A stretch of 64,000 bases of DNA from Persicaria tinctoria (taxonomy: Eukaryota > Streptophyta > Magnoliopsida > Caryophyllales > Polygonaceae), in assembly GCA_037127255.1 (NCBI GenBank), contig JBANSL010000009.1, positions 37,856,975-37,920,974 of the forward strand, given 5' to 3'. The position numbers and the translations under genes are program-made. This document shows, one piece after another, positions 46,684-58,300 of this stretch. Every line of letters starts with the position of its first letter. Position 1 is the stretch's first letter. The notes under the pieces were generated by a model. The model was given only the letters and a program-made list of their open reading frames with translations, searched no databases and was not told where the DNA came from.

Positions 46684-47883
46684 GCCCGCGTCTGCTTCCT
46701 CTTCTATCTTCCCAAGCTGTTCGAAACCCAGGGAAAGAGAGGAGTTCGTCGGCGTCAATCTCATACTCCGAATTCAACCCCGATCACGACACCGACAACA
46801 CAGATGCACACACAGAAGGAAGGGAAAGAAGAAGGAGGAAGGAAGAAGGCTCACTAGGGGCGGTTTTGTCTCGCCGGAAACGGAGCTCGAGGGGGCGCGT
46901 CCGGGTGCGTCGAGGCCGGTTCTTCGATCGGACGTGCCTGGGAGAGGAGCGAGGGATTAAAGGAGGGACCTTTAGGTTGATAAGAGGTGAAGAAGAGAGG
47001 TCGAGAGGAGTCGAGACCTTACCGCGACGAAACAGAAAATAGGGTGGGGAGGAGGCTGCGCTCGGGGAACCTCCGGGGGCTTCTGGCCGGCGGCTGCTGG
47101 TGGTGGTTGCTGGCGAAGGCAGAGGGTGGATCTGGTGACGGAAAACCGTGGTGGAGTGAGGGTGGTACAATGACGGTTGCTGGTGGTGATGGAGGCCGAG
47201 AAAGGGCGTCATGGAGCTTGGTTGCTCACGACAACAGAGAGGGAGAAAGAGATTTGGGGTGTTTTGGTTTTGAAATGGAGTTGTGAAATGAGAAGAATGG
47301 GATTGCACTTCTGATTTGTGAAGATAAGATTGTCTTCGGGTGTCCAGAGAGCACGTGATGAAACCTGTTTCCTTTGGTCAAAGTTGCATAGGGATTGTTG
47401 GTTGTAGTGAATCTCTGCTCAGAATGTAGGGAGGGATTGAGTGTTTGAATTGATAAAGGGAGGAGGGGGAGATTAATTGCTTATTGTTGCTATCTTGCCT
47501 GTTGCTTAGCAAATTATAGTGAGAGGGGGAGAGAGCAGGTGTGATTGTTGAACAAGAAATGGTAAAATGAGGCAAGCTGACTCTGAATTTTCGGATAAGA
47601 GAGAGGAGAGAGACAAGGGGTGTATGGTTTCAAAAGCAAGAATTCAAAATACCTGGAGATAAATCCTGAAATCCGAATAGGATATCGTTATCCGAAGGAA
47701 TTTTTGTATGCCGAGGTGAAAGACGAAGTCGATCTTTAAAGTTAAAAATTGGGTCGAAATCATTTTAGAAATTTCAAGTTCGATTTATTAAATTTAACAC
47801 GAGTTTTCCTTGAATTATCCGAATTAAATTCATTTTTAATTTTCTTTTCCAAAAATTAGAATTTTAAAATCCGAGCCTTTACA

Positions 47884-48472
47884 ATTTATACTGTATGAAT
47901 ATAAAAAATTTAGACTTAGTTTATACTGTGTAATTTAATTAATTATTGTGTTATAAATAAATGATTATTTCCATATTATATATTCATATATACTTGCATA
48001 ATACTGTATATACCTAACTAACATAATATATACCTAACTCAAATAATCCGGCCCAATTGCGACCTCGGCCCGGCCCAATTGCTCCACGTGCATCACCCTA
48101 CTCCATGTGCTTCACCCCGATGCATGGAGACGTTGGAGTTTACCTGTGTAAAAACGAAAACCGTAAGACAGTGACCCGCCCTCTTCGAAATTCTTCCCTC
48201 CATCCCAAGTCTCGACCGTCAACTTAAAAACACAATCATCCCCGGAACAGCACGACGACAATCGAACAGCGAATCTCGCTATTGAGAACCAGAATCGTCA
48301 GTCAGGCGAGGCGTCTCCTACGTTTCAATATCACAGACCGTGACTCTATCTTCGAATTGGTAAGTCTCTCTGCTTTTACTCAGTCGGTTATGTTTGATTT
48401 TATGTTCATTAGAGGTTGATTGTACTTCGGGTGGGCAGTGAGTGCTAGTGGGTAGACCTAGGGTTTCAATAG
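47884..48472. other. Spacer and presumed leader before the ATHILA-like ORF
   Basis: The first 80 bases repeat the tandem unit seen at 28740-29200. At 48359|48360 there is a TTG|GTAAGT donor and at 48470-48472 a TAG acceptor. The 113-base interval may be an intron, since the frame upstream of it (about 48250-48359, ending RFNITDRDSIFEL) is open and in phase with the downstream frame. Confidence 0.4.
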
Positions 48473-50107
48473 ATGTGTTATGAAACGAGTATAATTCCTG
48501 GTGTGAACAAGAATGCGCCAACGTATCTAAGATATGTACTAGAATTCCTCTCGACCTTATCGGTACACGATGGCAACCGGATTTCATTTCACCTCAATGA
48601 TGTGGAGATGTGGCTATCATACGACGAGTTGCGGGACATCCTCGGGATTTCTCGTCAACCTACCCCTGGCTGGAAAAAATCGGGCCACAATTTGAAAAAT
48701 CTCTGGGTTGACATTACAGGCAGACAGTTTGACGGTCACAAGGGCGAGACTAACTCTTGGCTTGGGCATCCGTGCTTGGCACACAAAGTGATTAGGATGG
48801 CTTTTATGGGTCAGGGAGAGACCAGCAAGTTCATGGTCTCAGATGTTATATGGTTCCGGTGCTTTTTTGAAGAATGCATCAACGTGCCTGACTTGACTTC
48901 TATGTTTGTTGCATCTTGCCTTCGAGATGCAACAAGCGGGAGCACGAAGGGGAAGTTAGCGTTGGGGGGTATGATCACACTGATCGCTAGGAAGTGGGAA
49001 CCAGAACCTCCAGAATGGTTGCAGCAGATACATGGGTCTCATGTGTACGATGAGAGGAGTCTGAACACAGCCAGTCTGTTGAGCAACCCACTGGAGCCGG
49101 AGTTGCACTAGAAACCGACGAAATCTTACCATAATGCGATATATTTGCCATGTCCCCTACCGTATGGGAAGAGAGCTGCAGACTTCTGTATGATCCACTA
49201 CGAATATAAGAGTAGATCAGATCGAGATGAACGGAGTACACCGATGGACTTGGACGGCCCCTCTGCCCGAGAAATAAAGAATCAGATGGTAGTGCCAACG
49301 GAAGATGGTATGGAGTGTGATATAGGGCTTTGTCCAACTAGTTCACACGTTGAGGATTTGCACACGGATACCATTTGTCTGATCGAATACAAGCCCTTCA
49401 CCTCATTACATCCAGGGCCAGAAGGTGTGCATTTGCACCAAGGTGAATCCATCTCTTCTGTTCCTTGGGAGCAGGTGTTACAAGGGATACAAGGAATTGC
49501 AAACCGATAGTCCGATATGGACACGAAACTTCTGGAGATGGCGGACACTCAAAGATACATCCTGGATAGGATAAACCAAATATCCGATAGGCATGATCGT
49601 TTGGGGGAAGAACTTGAGGAGATGCGTCTAAGTCAGGACTTGCATCACAACCACCAGATAGACGTGGAGATGACTCTTTGGGACGTGTCAGCCAAACAAC
49701 AGTCGATGTTTGATACGGTCCACCGCATCGCCTGTCAAGTAGACGATCTTCGAATCTGGTTGCACTAGATGGATGGTGAGATGGAGTTAGTTCGGGATCA
49801 ACAAGAGATGACGGTGTTATATGTTCAGGCAATGGACGAAAACGCCCGCGACTACTACCCTCATTATGCTAATCTGTACGCACCGACTCCAAAAATGCTC
49901 GATGCAGTTGCCACCCGACAATTTACCAGGGAAGGGCCTTTCAACGGTCAAAGAACTGTACGTTGGTCAGAGGGCACAAGCGGTCCATCTGAAGGGCACG
50001 GTGGAGGTTGGGATGGTGGCAGAGGAGGACTTCAGAATGGTGGTAGAGGAGGATTTCGGTATGGTGGTCGCGGTGGAGGTCGTCGTCTTGCTGGGGGCCA
50101 GGGTTGA
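48473..50107 (+). pseudogene. ATHILA ORF-1-like (retrotransposon gag-type) protein with three in-frame TAG codons
   Basis: Four open pieces (48473-49111, 49145-49510, 49517-49768 and 49769-50107) all lie in one frame, separated only by TAG codons at 49109-49111, 49508-49510 and 49766-49768. The N-terminal piece (TYLRYVLEFLSTLSVHDG, then ISFHLND...LSYDELRDILGI) matches the plant ATHILA ORF-1/putative plant transposon domain as I know it. The third piece is a charged coiled coil (DRLGEELEEMRLSQDL). The end is a Gly/Arg-rich RGG-type tail (GGGWDGGRGGLQNGGRGG), suitable for nucleic-acid binding. Upstream codons before a possible intron extend it. No pol or LTR is recognised next to it, so it may be a domesticated or stranded gag-like gene that has since decayed. 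Confidence 0.6.
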
Positions 50108-51403
50108 CACTTTTGAAAACATTATGACACTTCTATATTTTATGTTTGATACAATTGGTTAACTTTGATGATTTTTGTGTTTATCTATGGCATTGTTATG
50201 TAATCTACTAAATCTAGCACGTTTTGTTATCTATGATTCTATGGCATTGTCGAAAACGTACAAGATACTCTATATATTGGGACAAATAATTTGTGAATGG
50301 ATTCAGGCTGGTCCATGACGTTTAAAAAATGTTGGTTTGTTGCAAAACAAAAAGCCCATTTGAGGCTCATTGCGAAAGCCCACGATAATATATGTTGAAC
50401 TTTTATTTTTCATTAAAATGTGAAAATTAAAAGTATTCCAAGGACCCTTTATTATGAAATTCTTCAATTAAGCATACTTAAGTGAAGATTCGTTACATAT
50501 AAAATCAATATCAGGATTAATCTAATAAGTGAATAACATAAATGCATATATAAAATAAAAAATACCATCTTATTCATTATTTTTCTTGCAAAAGATCTTA
50601 GTTTCCTCCGATTTCACCTACCAAATGAAATTATTGGCTACATGAGTTAGACAAGTGTTTTATTAACTTGAGATACTTGAGAAGTTAAGATACTTCCACT
50701 TTGAATACTTATAATGTTCTCGCAAAAGATCTATATAATACTTAACCATTAACTTGAGATACTTGAGAAGTTAAGATGTTCTTGCAAAAGATAACTATAC
50801 GATTATAAGACTTTGTAAAAGTGTGTTACATGCCTTTAAAATCAACATAAGGATTAATCTAAGTTTTTATATATAATGATTTCATTAATTATGTCCTTGA
50901 ATTTTTGTTAGTTCACGACTTCACGTAAAATGTTTTTCATATCCCTTGCTATATTGCTTGCAATAATGTGTACTTTGTACATTAGGCTATTATTTCAAAA
51001 TTGGATCTCATAGTCCATAATCCCACATTATTTCTATTCATAAAAAAAATGATTGATGAATGGCTTCACATTAAAACAAATTTTATTCTGCCCATTGGGA
51101 TATTATTTGAAAATTGAATTTCACAATCAATTATTGCACATTTACTCAATTAGGTTATTTTCTCATAAGTTATTGATGCTTGTCGTGGTCTTAACACAAT
51201 TTATACTCTGTACAATCGGTTATTAATTCAAAAATGATGTGCATAGTCAATTTTTCCACATCTAGGGTGCCAATTATTCAAATATATAAAAATGTGGGCG
51301 ATAATTGCGATAAATAGGTTGCCGATTTGGAATGAAACATAAAATGAAAACTCGGCGGTTCAATAAAACAAATTATGTGTGTACCTCCCTCTTTACGAGG
51401 CCC
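50108..51403. other. AT-rich intergenic spacer
   Basis: No gene recognised. Short repeated phrases (TTAACTTGAGATACTTGAGAA at about 50658 and 50751; TTCTCGCAAAAGAT/TTCTTGCAAAAGAT) point to small local duplications. Nothing else stands out. Confidence 0.4.
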
Positions 51404-51565
51404 ATTCGTTTTGGTGCAAGGCTTAGCACACGGATTTAAATCTTGGATCGTTAGATTTAAGAAATAAACGGTCACGATTGCATACACGCCATGCGAATGG
51501 CTGATGCTTACAACGCTGTCTCGGACCCACAGCAGTCCTGACCAATCATAGCCCAGCGCGTGTCT
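51404..51565. repeat. Interspersed about 160-200-bp repeat, copy 1
   Basis: Carries TTGGTGCAAGGC, ATTGCATACA(C/A)GCCATGC, GAATGGCTGATGC, and CCAATCATAGCCCAGCGCG. The same series of words in the same order is found at 52383-52575 and 53621-53815, and in part at 51641-51750. Confidence 0.75.
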
Positions 51566-52012
51566 TTTCTTTTTTGGAAAAAAAGAAGAAAAGTAGCATT
51601 TATGCGAATGGCTGATGCATTCCTAGATGCATACAACCCATGCATACAAGCCATTGGATTTCAATAAATAAAGGGCCAAGATTGCATACAAGCCATGCGA
51701 ATGGCTGATGCATCCCTAGATGCTTTGGAATCACAAATTATCCATAAATGCTACTTTTATTTTTCAAAAAAAATCACAAATTGTTTTTTAGAGTTCAATT
51801 CGGTTAGATTTATTGTTATTATTATTAGTATTATTACGGAGTACAATACTAATTTGTATAATAATAATAATTAATAAAAGATTATTTTAATAATAATAAT
51901 ACTAATAATAATAATAACTTCTTGTAAAGGGGTTGGTGCGCAACTTGTTTCTCTGTTGTCTACTAACTTCTTGTAAACATTTGATTGTTTGTTTTCTATA
52001 CTAATACTAATA

Positions 52013-52145
<133 letters not shown>

Positions 52146-52382
52146 TATGAAAAATTAGTCAAAGTAATACCCATAGTTATTATTTTAATTTTGTTCATAT
52201 CAAACAGCTGAAGCAACTATTACATATGCACAAAAAATAATAAGAACTAGTATTATTAAACAAACCTATTTATAAACAAAAGTATTTTAGATTATTAAAA
52301 TTTTTATTTTATTAAAAAATATAATTACAGTATTTACAACAAGAGTAGGTTATTTCATATAGTACGTAATGTTAAAAAAATG

Positions 52383-52575
52383 AAGGAAATCCCCATCTCT
52401 ATTGGTGCAAGGCCGAGCCACCGGATTGACATCTTGCACCGTTGGATTTCAAGAAATAAAGGGTCACGATTGCATACAAGCCATGCGAATGGCTGATAAT
52501 TTCCACGCTGCTTCGGACCCACAAAAGTCCCGGCCAATCAAAGACCAGCGCGTGTCTCATGATCCATAAATGCTA
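52383..52575. repeat. Interspersed about 160-200-bp repeat, copy 2
   Basis: Second well-preserved copy of the unit at 51404. It starts GAAATCCCCATCTCTATTGG and ends in CCATAAATGCTACT followed by an A/T tract. Confidence 0.8.
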
Positions 52576-52746
52576 CTAATTTGTTTTAAAAAAAAATTCA
52601 CTAATGGTATTTAGAGTTACATTACGTCAGTTGTATTTTTCTTATAATTATTTTTATTATTATTACTATGGAGTATAATAATAATAATATTACTAGTAAT
52701 TTTTTTTATTATGTTTTTATTATTATTACTAAGGAGAAATAAATAA

Positions 52747-53458
52747 AATCAAAGAAAAATGGCAAAAACATGTGAACGGTCAAGACTCATAAAATAAAGA
52801 AAATAGAGACTTAAATGAAAAAGAATAAACAAAGGATAATGAAACAAAATCAAAGAAAAATGGCAAAAACATGTGATCGGTCAAGACTCATATAATAAAC
52901 TAAATAGAGAATTAAGTGAAAAAAATAAGAAACAAAGGATAATGAAACAAAATCAAAGAAAATTGGAAACTCAATCATTATCGGTCAAGACTCGTACAAT
53001 TCCTCTAAGATTCACGTACACATCATCGTAAACTCTTCTCGATTAAGAGTTCACATAGATAGTTAGTAAATAAACAATTTGAGTTAAGCCCGATAGTTAT
53101 ATTAGATTGAATTGAATGTTTTGATTAAAACCCAATAGTTAATACAATAAAGAAATTAAATAGAGACTTAAGTGAAAAATAAGAAACAAAGGATAATGAA
53201 ACAAAATCAAAGAAAATTGGAAACTCAATCATTATCGGTCAAGACTCGTAAAATTCCTCTAAGATTCACGTACACATCATCGTAAACTCTTCTCGATTAA
53301 GAGTTCACAATCACATAGATAGTCAGTAAATAAACAATTTGAGTTAAGCCCGATAGTTATATTAGATTGAATTGAATGTTTTAATTTAAACCCAATAGTT
53401 AGTAAAATAAAGAAATTAAATAGAGACTTAAGTGAAAAATAAGAAACAAATGATAATA
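52747..53458. repeat. Tandem repeat with mixed periods (101, 103, 254, 254 bp)
   Basis: AATCAAAGAAAA begins units at 52747, 52848, 52951 and 53205. The last two are 254 bp long and nearly identical; they include TATCGGTCAAGACTCGTA and TTCTCGATTAAGAGTTCACA. The first two are shorter and carry GGCAAAAACATGTGA instead. Short units lack the central 150 bp of the long ones. Confidence 0.88.
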
Positions 53459-53620
53459 TTAATAATAATTAATGGAGAAAATCAAAGAATAGTAATAACA
53501 ATAATAATTATAATTAATTGATTAGATTGATTTACAATATCCGTAGTTTAGATTGGTTTTTTATATATTATTCGAAGCTAGTTAGATTATTTCACATGTA
53601 ATGTACAAAATAAAATTAAT

Positions 53621-53815
53621 ATGAAGGAAATCCCCATCTCCATTGGTCCATGGCTGAGAGAACGAATTGAAAACTTGCACCGTTGGATTTCATGAAATAA
53701 AGGGCCACGATTGAATACAAGCGATGTCAATGGCTGATGCATCCCTAGATGCTTCGGATCCACAACAGTCCCGACCAATCATAGCCCAGTGCGTGTCCCA
53801 TTAACCATAAATGCT
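53621..53815. repeat. Interspersed about 160-200-bp repeat, copy 3
   Basis: Third copy of the unit at 52383. The downstream 380 bp (to 54199) also match 51760-52290, including an AAT/ATT tract and ATATGCACAAAA, so a larger block of about 600 bp was duplicated. Confidence 0.8.
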
Positions 53816-53959
53816 ACTTTTACTTTTTTTTAAAAATTGCAAATTGTTTTTTAGAATTCAAATGGAGCGTCAGATTTATTGTTATTATTATCACTATTAC
53901 TACTGTAATACTTATGGAGTACTAATTTGTATAATAACAATAATAATTAATATAATTAT

Positions 53960-53965
53960 TATTAA

Positions 53966-54001
<36 letters not shown>

Positions 54002-54060
54002 TATTATTATTAGTATTATTATTATTAGAAGAAATTATTATTATTATTTTTATTATTATT
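53960..54060. repeat. AAT/ATT microsatellite in the duplicated block
   Basis: AAT units followed by imperfect ATT units. Equivalent in position to the tract at 52013-52140 in the other copy of the block. Confidence 0.85.
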
Positions 54061-55338
54061 TCTATTATGAAAAATAATAGAAATAATACCCTCAGTTATT
54101 ATTTTAATTAGGTTCATATCCAATAGTTGGAGCAACTATTAGATATGCACAAAAAAAAAAGAACCAGTATTATTAAACAAAACTATTTATAAACAAAAGT
54201 GTAACGACCCGGGATTATGATTCTCGAGTTACGTTTCGAGGGATAATACCCCTCATTAGGATCTTGCGCTCCGAATACAGGTTGATGGTTTGAAACCGAA
54301 GATTTGTAGTTTAAAGCGGGATTTCACACCCAAATCCGGAAGGTCCGTTGGAGACCCCGGGGTAAACCCTTGTACCTGTCCTAAGTCTACAACGCGGAAA
54401 ATCCTTTATCCTGCAAAGGGCATAAGTTCTGAAAATGATACAATGGGCGCCACGGCAGAGCCGAGTCAAAACAGAATATAAGTAGGGAGAAATCCCAAAA
54501 GCATGAATCTGGTGAAGTCAGGTTTCAAACACTCACTCTTCGCCAAATGAATGGACCCTGTCACAATAGCACAAAATCAAGCAGTGTATCGGGTACCTGA
54601 AACTATACCACCAAGTCAGGCCAAGAGTCCACCCGCGAGTCCTCTGACCGCGCTTAGGACATATAATACGCCTATACCTAGAATAAAAGATGTCTTCATG
54701 TAGTACTGGAATATTAACCACTCTCATGTTCCTAATTCATATGTGCAGAATATTAAGTAAGGCCTTAACAAAGAATACCAAGTGGTATATCCCTCTTCTA
54801 CCACCACCCCCCTTCCAGATAGGGTGGAGACTGGCCAGTTCGATCCTTTATCATCTCAAATCTCATCATCATATCGTATCTCATCATCATATCATGGATC
54901 TTGCGAAAAGAAAATAATAATGCTGATAATAGTAAAGGTGTTCCAATGACCCGAATGACTCAGGACGAAGCCGATGGAGCTGGGCTGTCCTATGACCCTA
55001 TCAAGGATTCTAGGACTCACAGATAACGGCCGTTCTTTATTCAAACGCATACAGAATAAGAATGCTCATTCGTAAGTGCAATTCCTAAGCATGATACTAC
55101 ATGACATGCTTTTATGCATATGCAGCACCTACATACTATATGACACATCAGGCAGGAGGTACTGGTTACTGAGTAAGCCCCGGAGGACTTACCTGGCTAG
55201 CAGATCGGCAACAGAAGAATCCAGCACACAGTAGTCACAATCACAGAGTATCACCTAGTACATAATGGAATATACATAAGTCTACATCCAACTATTAAAC
55301 ACTCGAGCACACCTCCATCAATAGAACTAGTAACATAT

Positions 55339-58300
55339 TGTAACGGCCCAGAATTATGATTTCCCGGTTACGTTTCAAGGGATGAAAACCCTTGTTCGGA
55401 TCTTGCAATCCAGGTACGGGTCGAGGTTTCAAACTCATTTAAGATTAGTAGAAAGAGGGATTTCGAACCCTAAAAACCTCGAAGGGCCGTTGGGTACCCT
55501 TAACTTGTCTTAAGACTATGTCGCAGAATCCATTTCAAACGAAAGTAAAACAGAAGTAAAGTAAAGGTACAAGTGCCACGGCAGAGCCGGTCAAAACAAA
55601 ATTATGAGTGGGTAATTACCATTTTAGTAAGTTAGGATATTAGCCAGATTCTTCAATTCGCCAAAAGGGAACCCCGTCATATAGACATCGAGCACTCAAA
55701 ATCTGCAGAGAATGCCTTTAAAAAAAGAACGGGGAAAGGAGTCAGATCGAGCCACTCATGCGGGACCGGCAGTCCTCGCTGAGGCCACATAGTATGTGCT
55801 ATACCTAATAAAGATTCTCTAATGCAGTACGAAAGTCAAACACACTAGCATGCTCCTAGTTATAATAATGTGTAAAAATACTGTAAAGGGCCCAAGACAA
55901 TGCCAAGCGGCATATCCCTCTCCTACCTCCACCCCCTTCCGATAGGGCAGAGACTGGCCAACTCGTGAATGCATTCCATCATAATCGGGCGGCACGCATG
56001 CCTAACCCGCTCCACAATAAAGCCCGCAGGCATCTCATAATATAAGGAAGTTCAAGACTCGATTGACTCAGGGTACCCGATGAGGCTGGGCTACCCTATG
56101 ACCCTAACAAAGACTCTAGGACTATCATAGATAACGACCGTTCTGTTTCAAATGCATAAAGTAAGCAGATGTTCATTCAATTAGTGCAACCTAAACAGGA
56201 TACTACATGGCATGCTTTTATGCATATGCAACACCTAACATAAAATGCAACAACATGCATGAATGTCCAACCTGAGTAAGCCCCCTAGGGAACTTACCTG
56301 AAAATGCAGAACAACAGGATAATACAAGCAAGGGCCCAAATGCAAGTCCAAAGATATCCAGAAGCAATACACACCTATCATCAAGCCATTTCCATAAGCT
56401 ACCGGACCAACATTCATACACACAATCCCAAATTTTCAACAAACTTAAAACCAATCGATGGTAAAACCATCTTCCAAAATCTTTCTGATATGATCAACAT
56501 CAACCAAAGTCATTCTTGGCCAAAACCCATTTATAGAACATTAAACCTTTAATCAACTTGTAGATTTATACCATTAAAATAATTCCGGCATTTTGATTTT
56601 TCAAACAAAATCCTCAAAAGACATTTCTTGAAAACTTGAAAACTCCTTTTTATATAATTTCCCAAACAACACTTAACTAAATAAAATATCAAATTAAATC
56701 CTCTTCGCAAATCCTGATTATAAATCCAAGCCAATAAATCATTTTCCAATTTCCTAAGTTCACATATTTATATCATCACAAGATACTTATCCCAATTCAT
56801 ATCATTTTCAAAATAACTCAATAATATATAAAATTCCAGAATTTATTTTCCCAAAACGAAATAATATAGTAATAATAATAATACGTCTAAACTCAACATA
56901 ATATAAGACTATATAACATATCGATAAATCACAACACAAAACATAAAGCATTTAACAAGTAACAAATTATAACATCACTCTACCCAGCAGGCCCAAAAAG
57001 AAAACCCGGACCCGAGCCCACTGAAGCCCAACCCGCAACTGAGTAAGTGAACCGGACAAATTAGGCCGAACTGGCCGGTCTGAGAAAGAAAAAGAAAGGC
57101 TGAACCCGCCCTCTCCAAACTGAAAACCCATTTTGAATATGACATAACCCGAATCCGGATGAAAATAGGCCCAACCCATAAGGAAAAGAAGGAACTAATC
57201 CCCGTCTCCCACAAATGAACGACTCTGCTCGCAACGACGGAAACAGAAGGAGGACGACGATGAACCTGGCTCTCTCCGGCGACGCCTTTCCCGATCCCAA
57301 CTCTTCCCATCCCGGCCGGCATGAAATTCCGACCACCCAGGACTCGAAAAGCCTCAAACGCAAGTAAAGAGGGGTGAGGAAATGAGAGATTACCTCCGAC
57401 TCCGAGGGGAAATCACTAGCGGCAATGGCGGATCCGACTGCAATCGACGGGGAAGAAACGTTGCTCGAGCCTAGGAAGGGATAGGGTATGAGTAAAGGTT
57501 CATGATTATACAATTTCAAGCGGGAACGAAACGGGAAGAGAAGAACGACCTTGCGCATAAGCAGGGGAGGGAGACGCTGCGCTTGGGATCCGGTGGCTCC
57601 GGTTCGGTCTTCGTCTCGGATGGCGGAGGGACAAGGGTGGGTGTGCTCGACATCGTAAACGGAGGGAGGTTGCTGTTGCTCGAGGCGGGAGGTGGAGGAG
57701 AGCTCGACTCCTCTTCAATCGGTTCACAGAGGAGCTTGTAAAGACCGGGAAATTTTATAATATTAAATTACTAAAATAATGATTTATAATCATCTCGCTT
57801 TCTAAGATTTGGGAGGTTTGAAATTTCTGTGTTTGAGCTATTGGTTTTATTCTAAATATTTTAAAACGAGTTCCGACATTATTTAGTTGAAAAATTAAAA
57901 TATGTTTTATCCCGCTTTCATATGTAAAAGTTTAAAATAATATTTGTTGTTCATTATTAATTTCGGAATTGAAAATTTGAAAATCGTTTTGAGTTGGGTC
58001 GAATAAGATCGGAAGAGCGGATATCAAGATATTTTATTCGGGTATTCAAATATATGTTGGGACCACTTCTAAATTCCCTTTTTCTCTAAAATCTCTCTCC
58101 CCGGTCTGTTGGGTAGCCTGGCATCTGTTGCTCTACAACAACTCTTTCTCCTTTCCCATTCTTGGCTAGACCCTATCTCCACCTTCAACCCTTCAGGCCT
58201 GTCTTCCCCCTCCAATTTTGGCAAGGTTGCCAGCAGGAATCCCACGCCATGTGAGGCCAAATTGGTCTCAAAGAATGTAAACCTCACCCTCTCCCATTTC

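Larger units (their letters stand above)
29310..47883 (-). mobile_element. Solo LTR (Ty3/gypsy) split by a nested retrotransposon composite
   Basis: The LTR starts TGTAACGGCTCGGG at 29310 and ends CCGAGCCTTTACA at 47883. ATTTA flanks both outer ends (29305-29309 and 47884-47888). Without the nested insertion (31285-46683 plus one GCCCG copy) it is about 3,170 bp, with TG...CA termini and no internal coding region, so it is a solo LTR left by recombination between the LTRs of a full element. It belongs to the same broad LTR type as the nested one, though diverged. Strand is given by analogy with the nested element, whose genes read minus. Confidence 0.88.

Noticed and set aside
52740..53460. 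Regular repeats that might be a CRISPR-like array
   Set aside because: The units are long (101-254 bp), fully repeated without unique spacers, and in a plant nuclear context.
53811..54077. 88-codon frame made largely of Ile and Tyr
   Set aside because: It is the translation of an AAT/ATT microsatellite.
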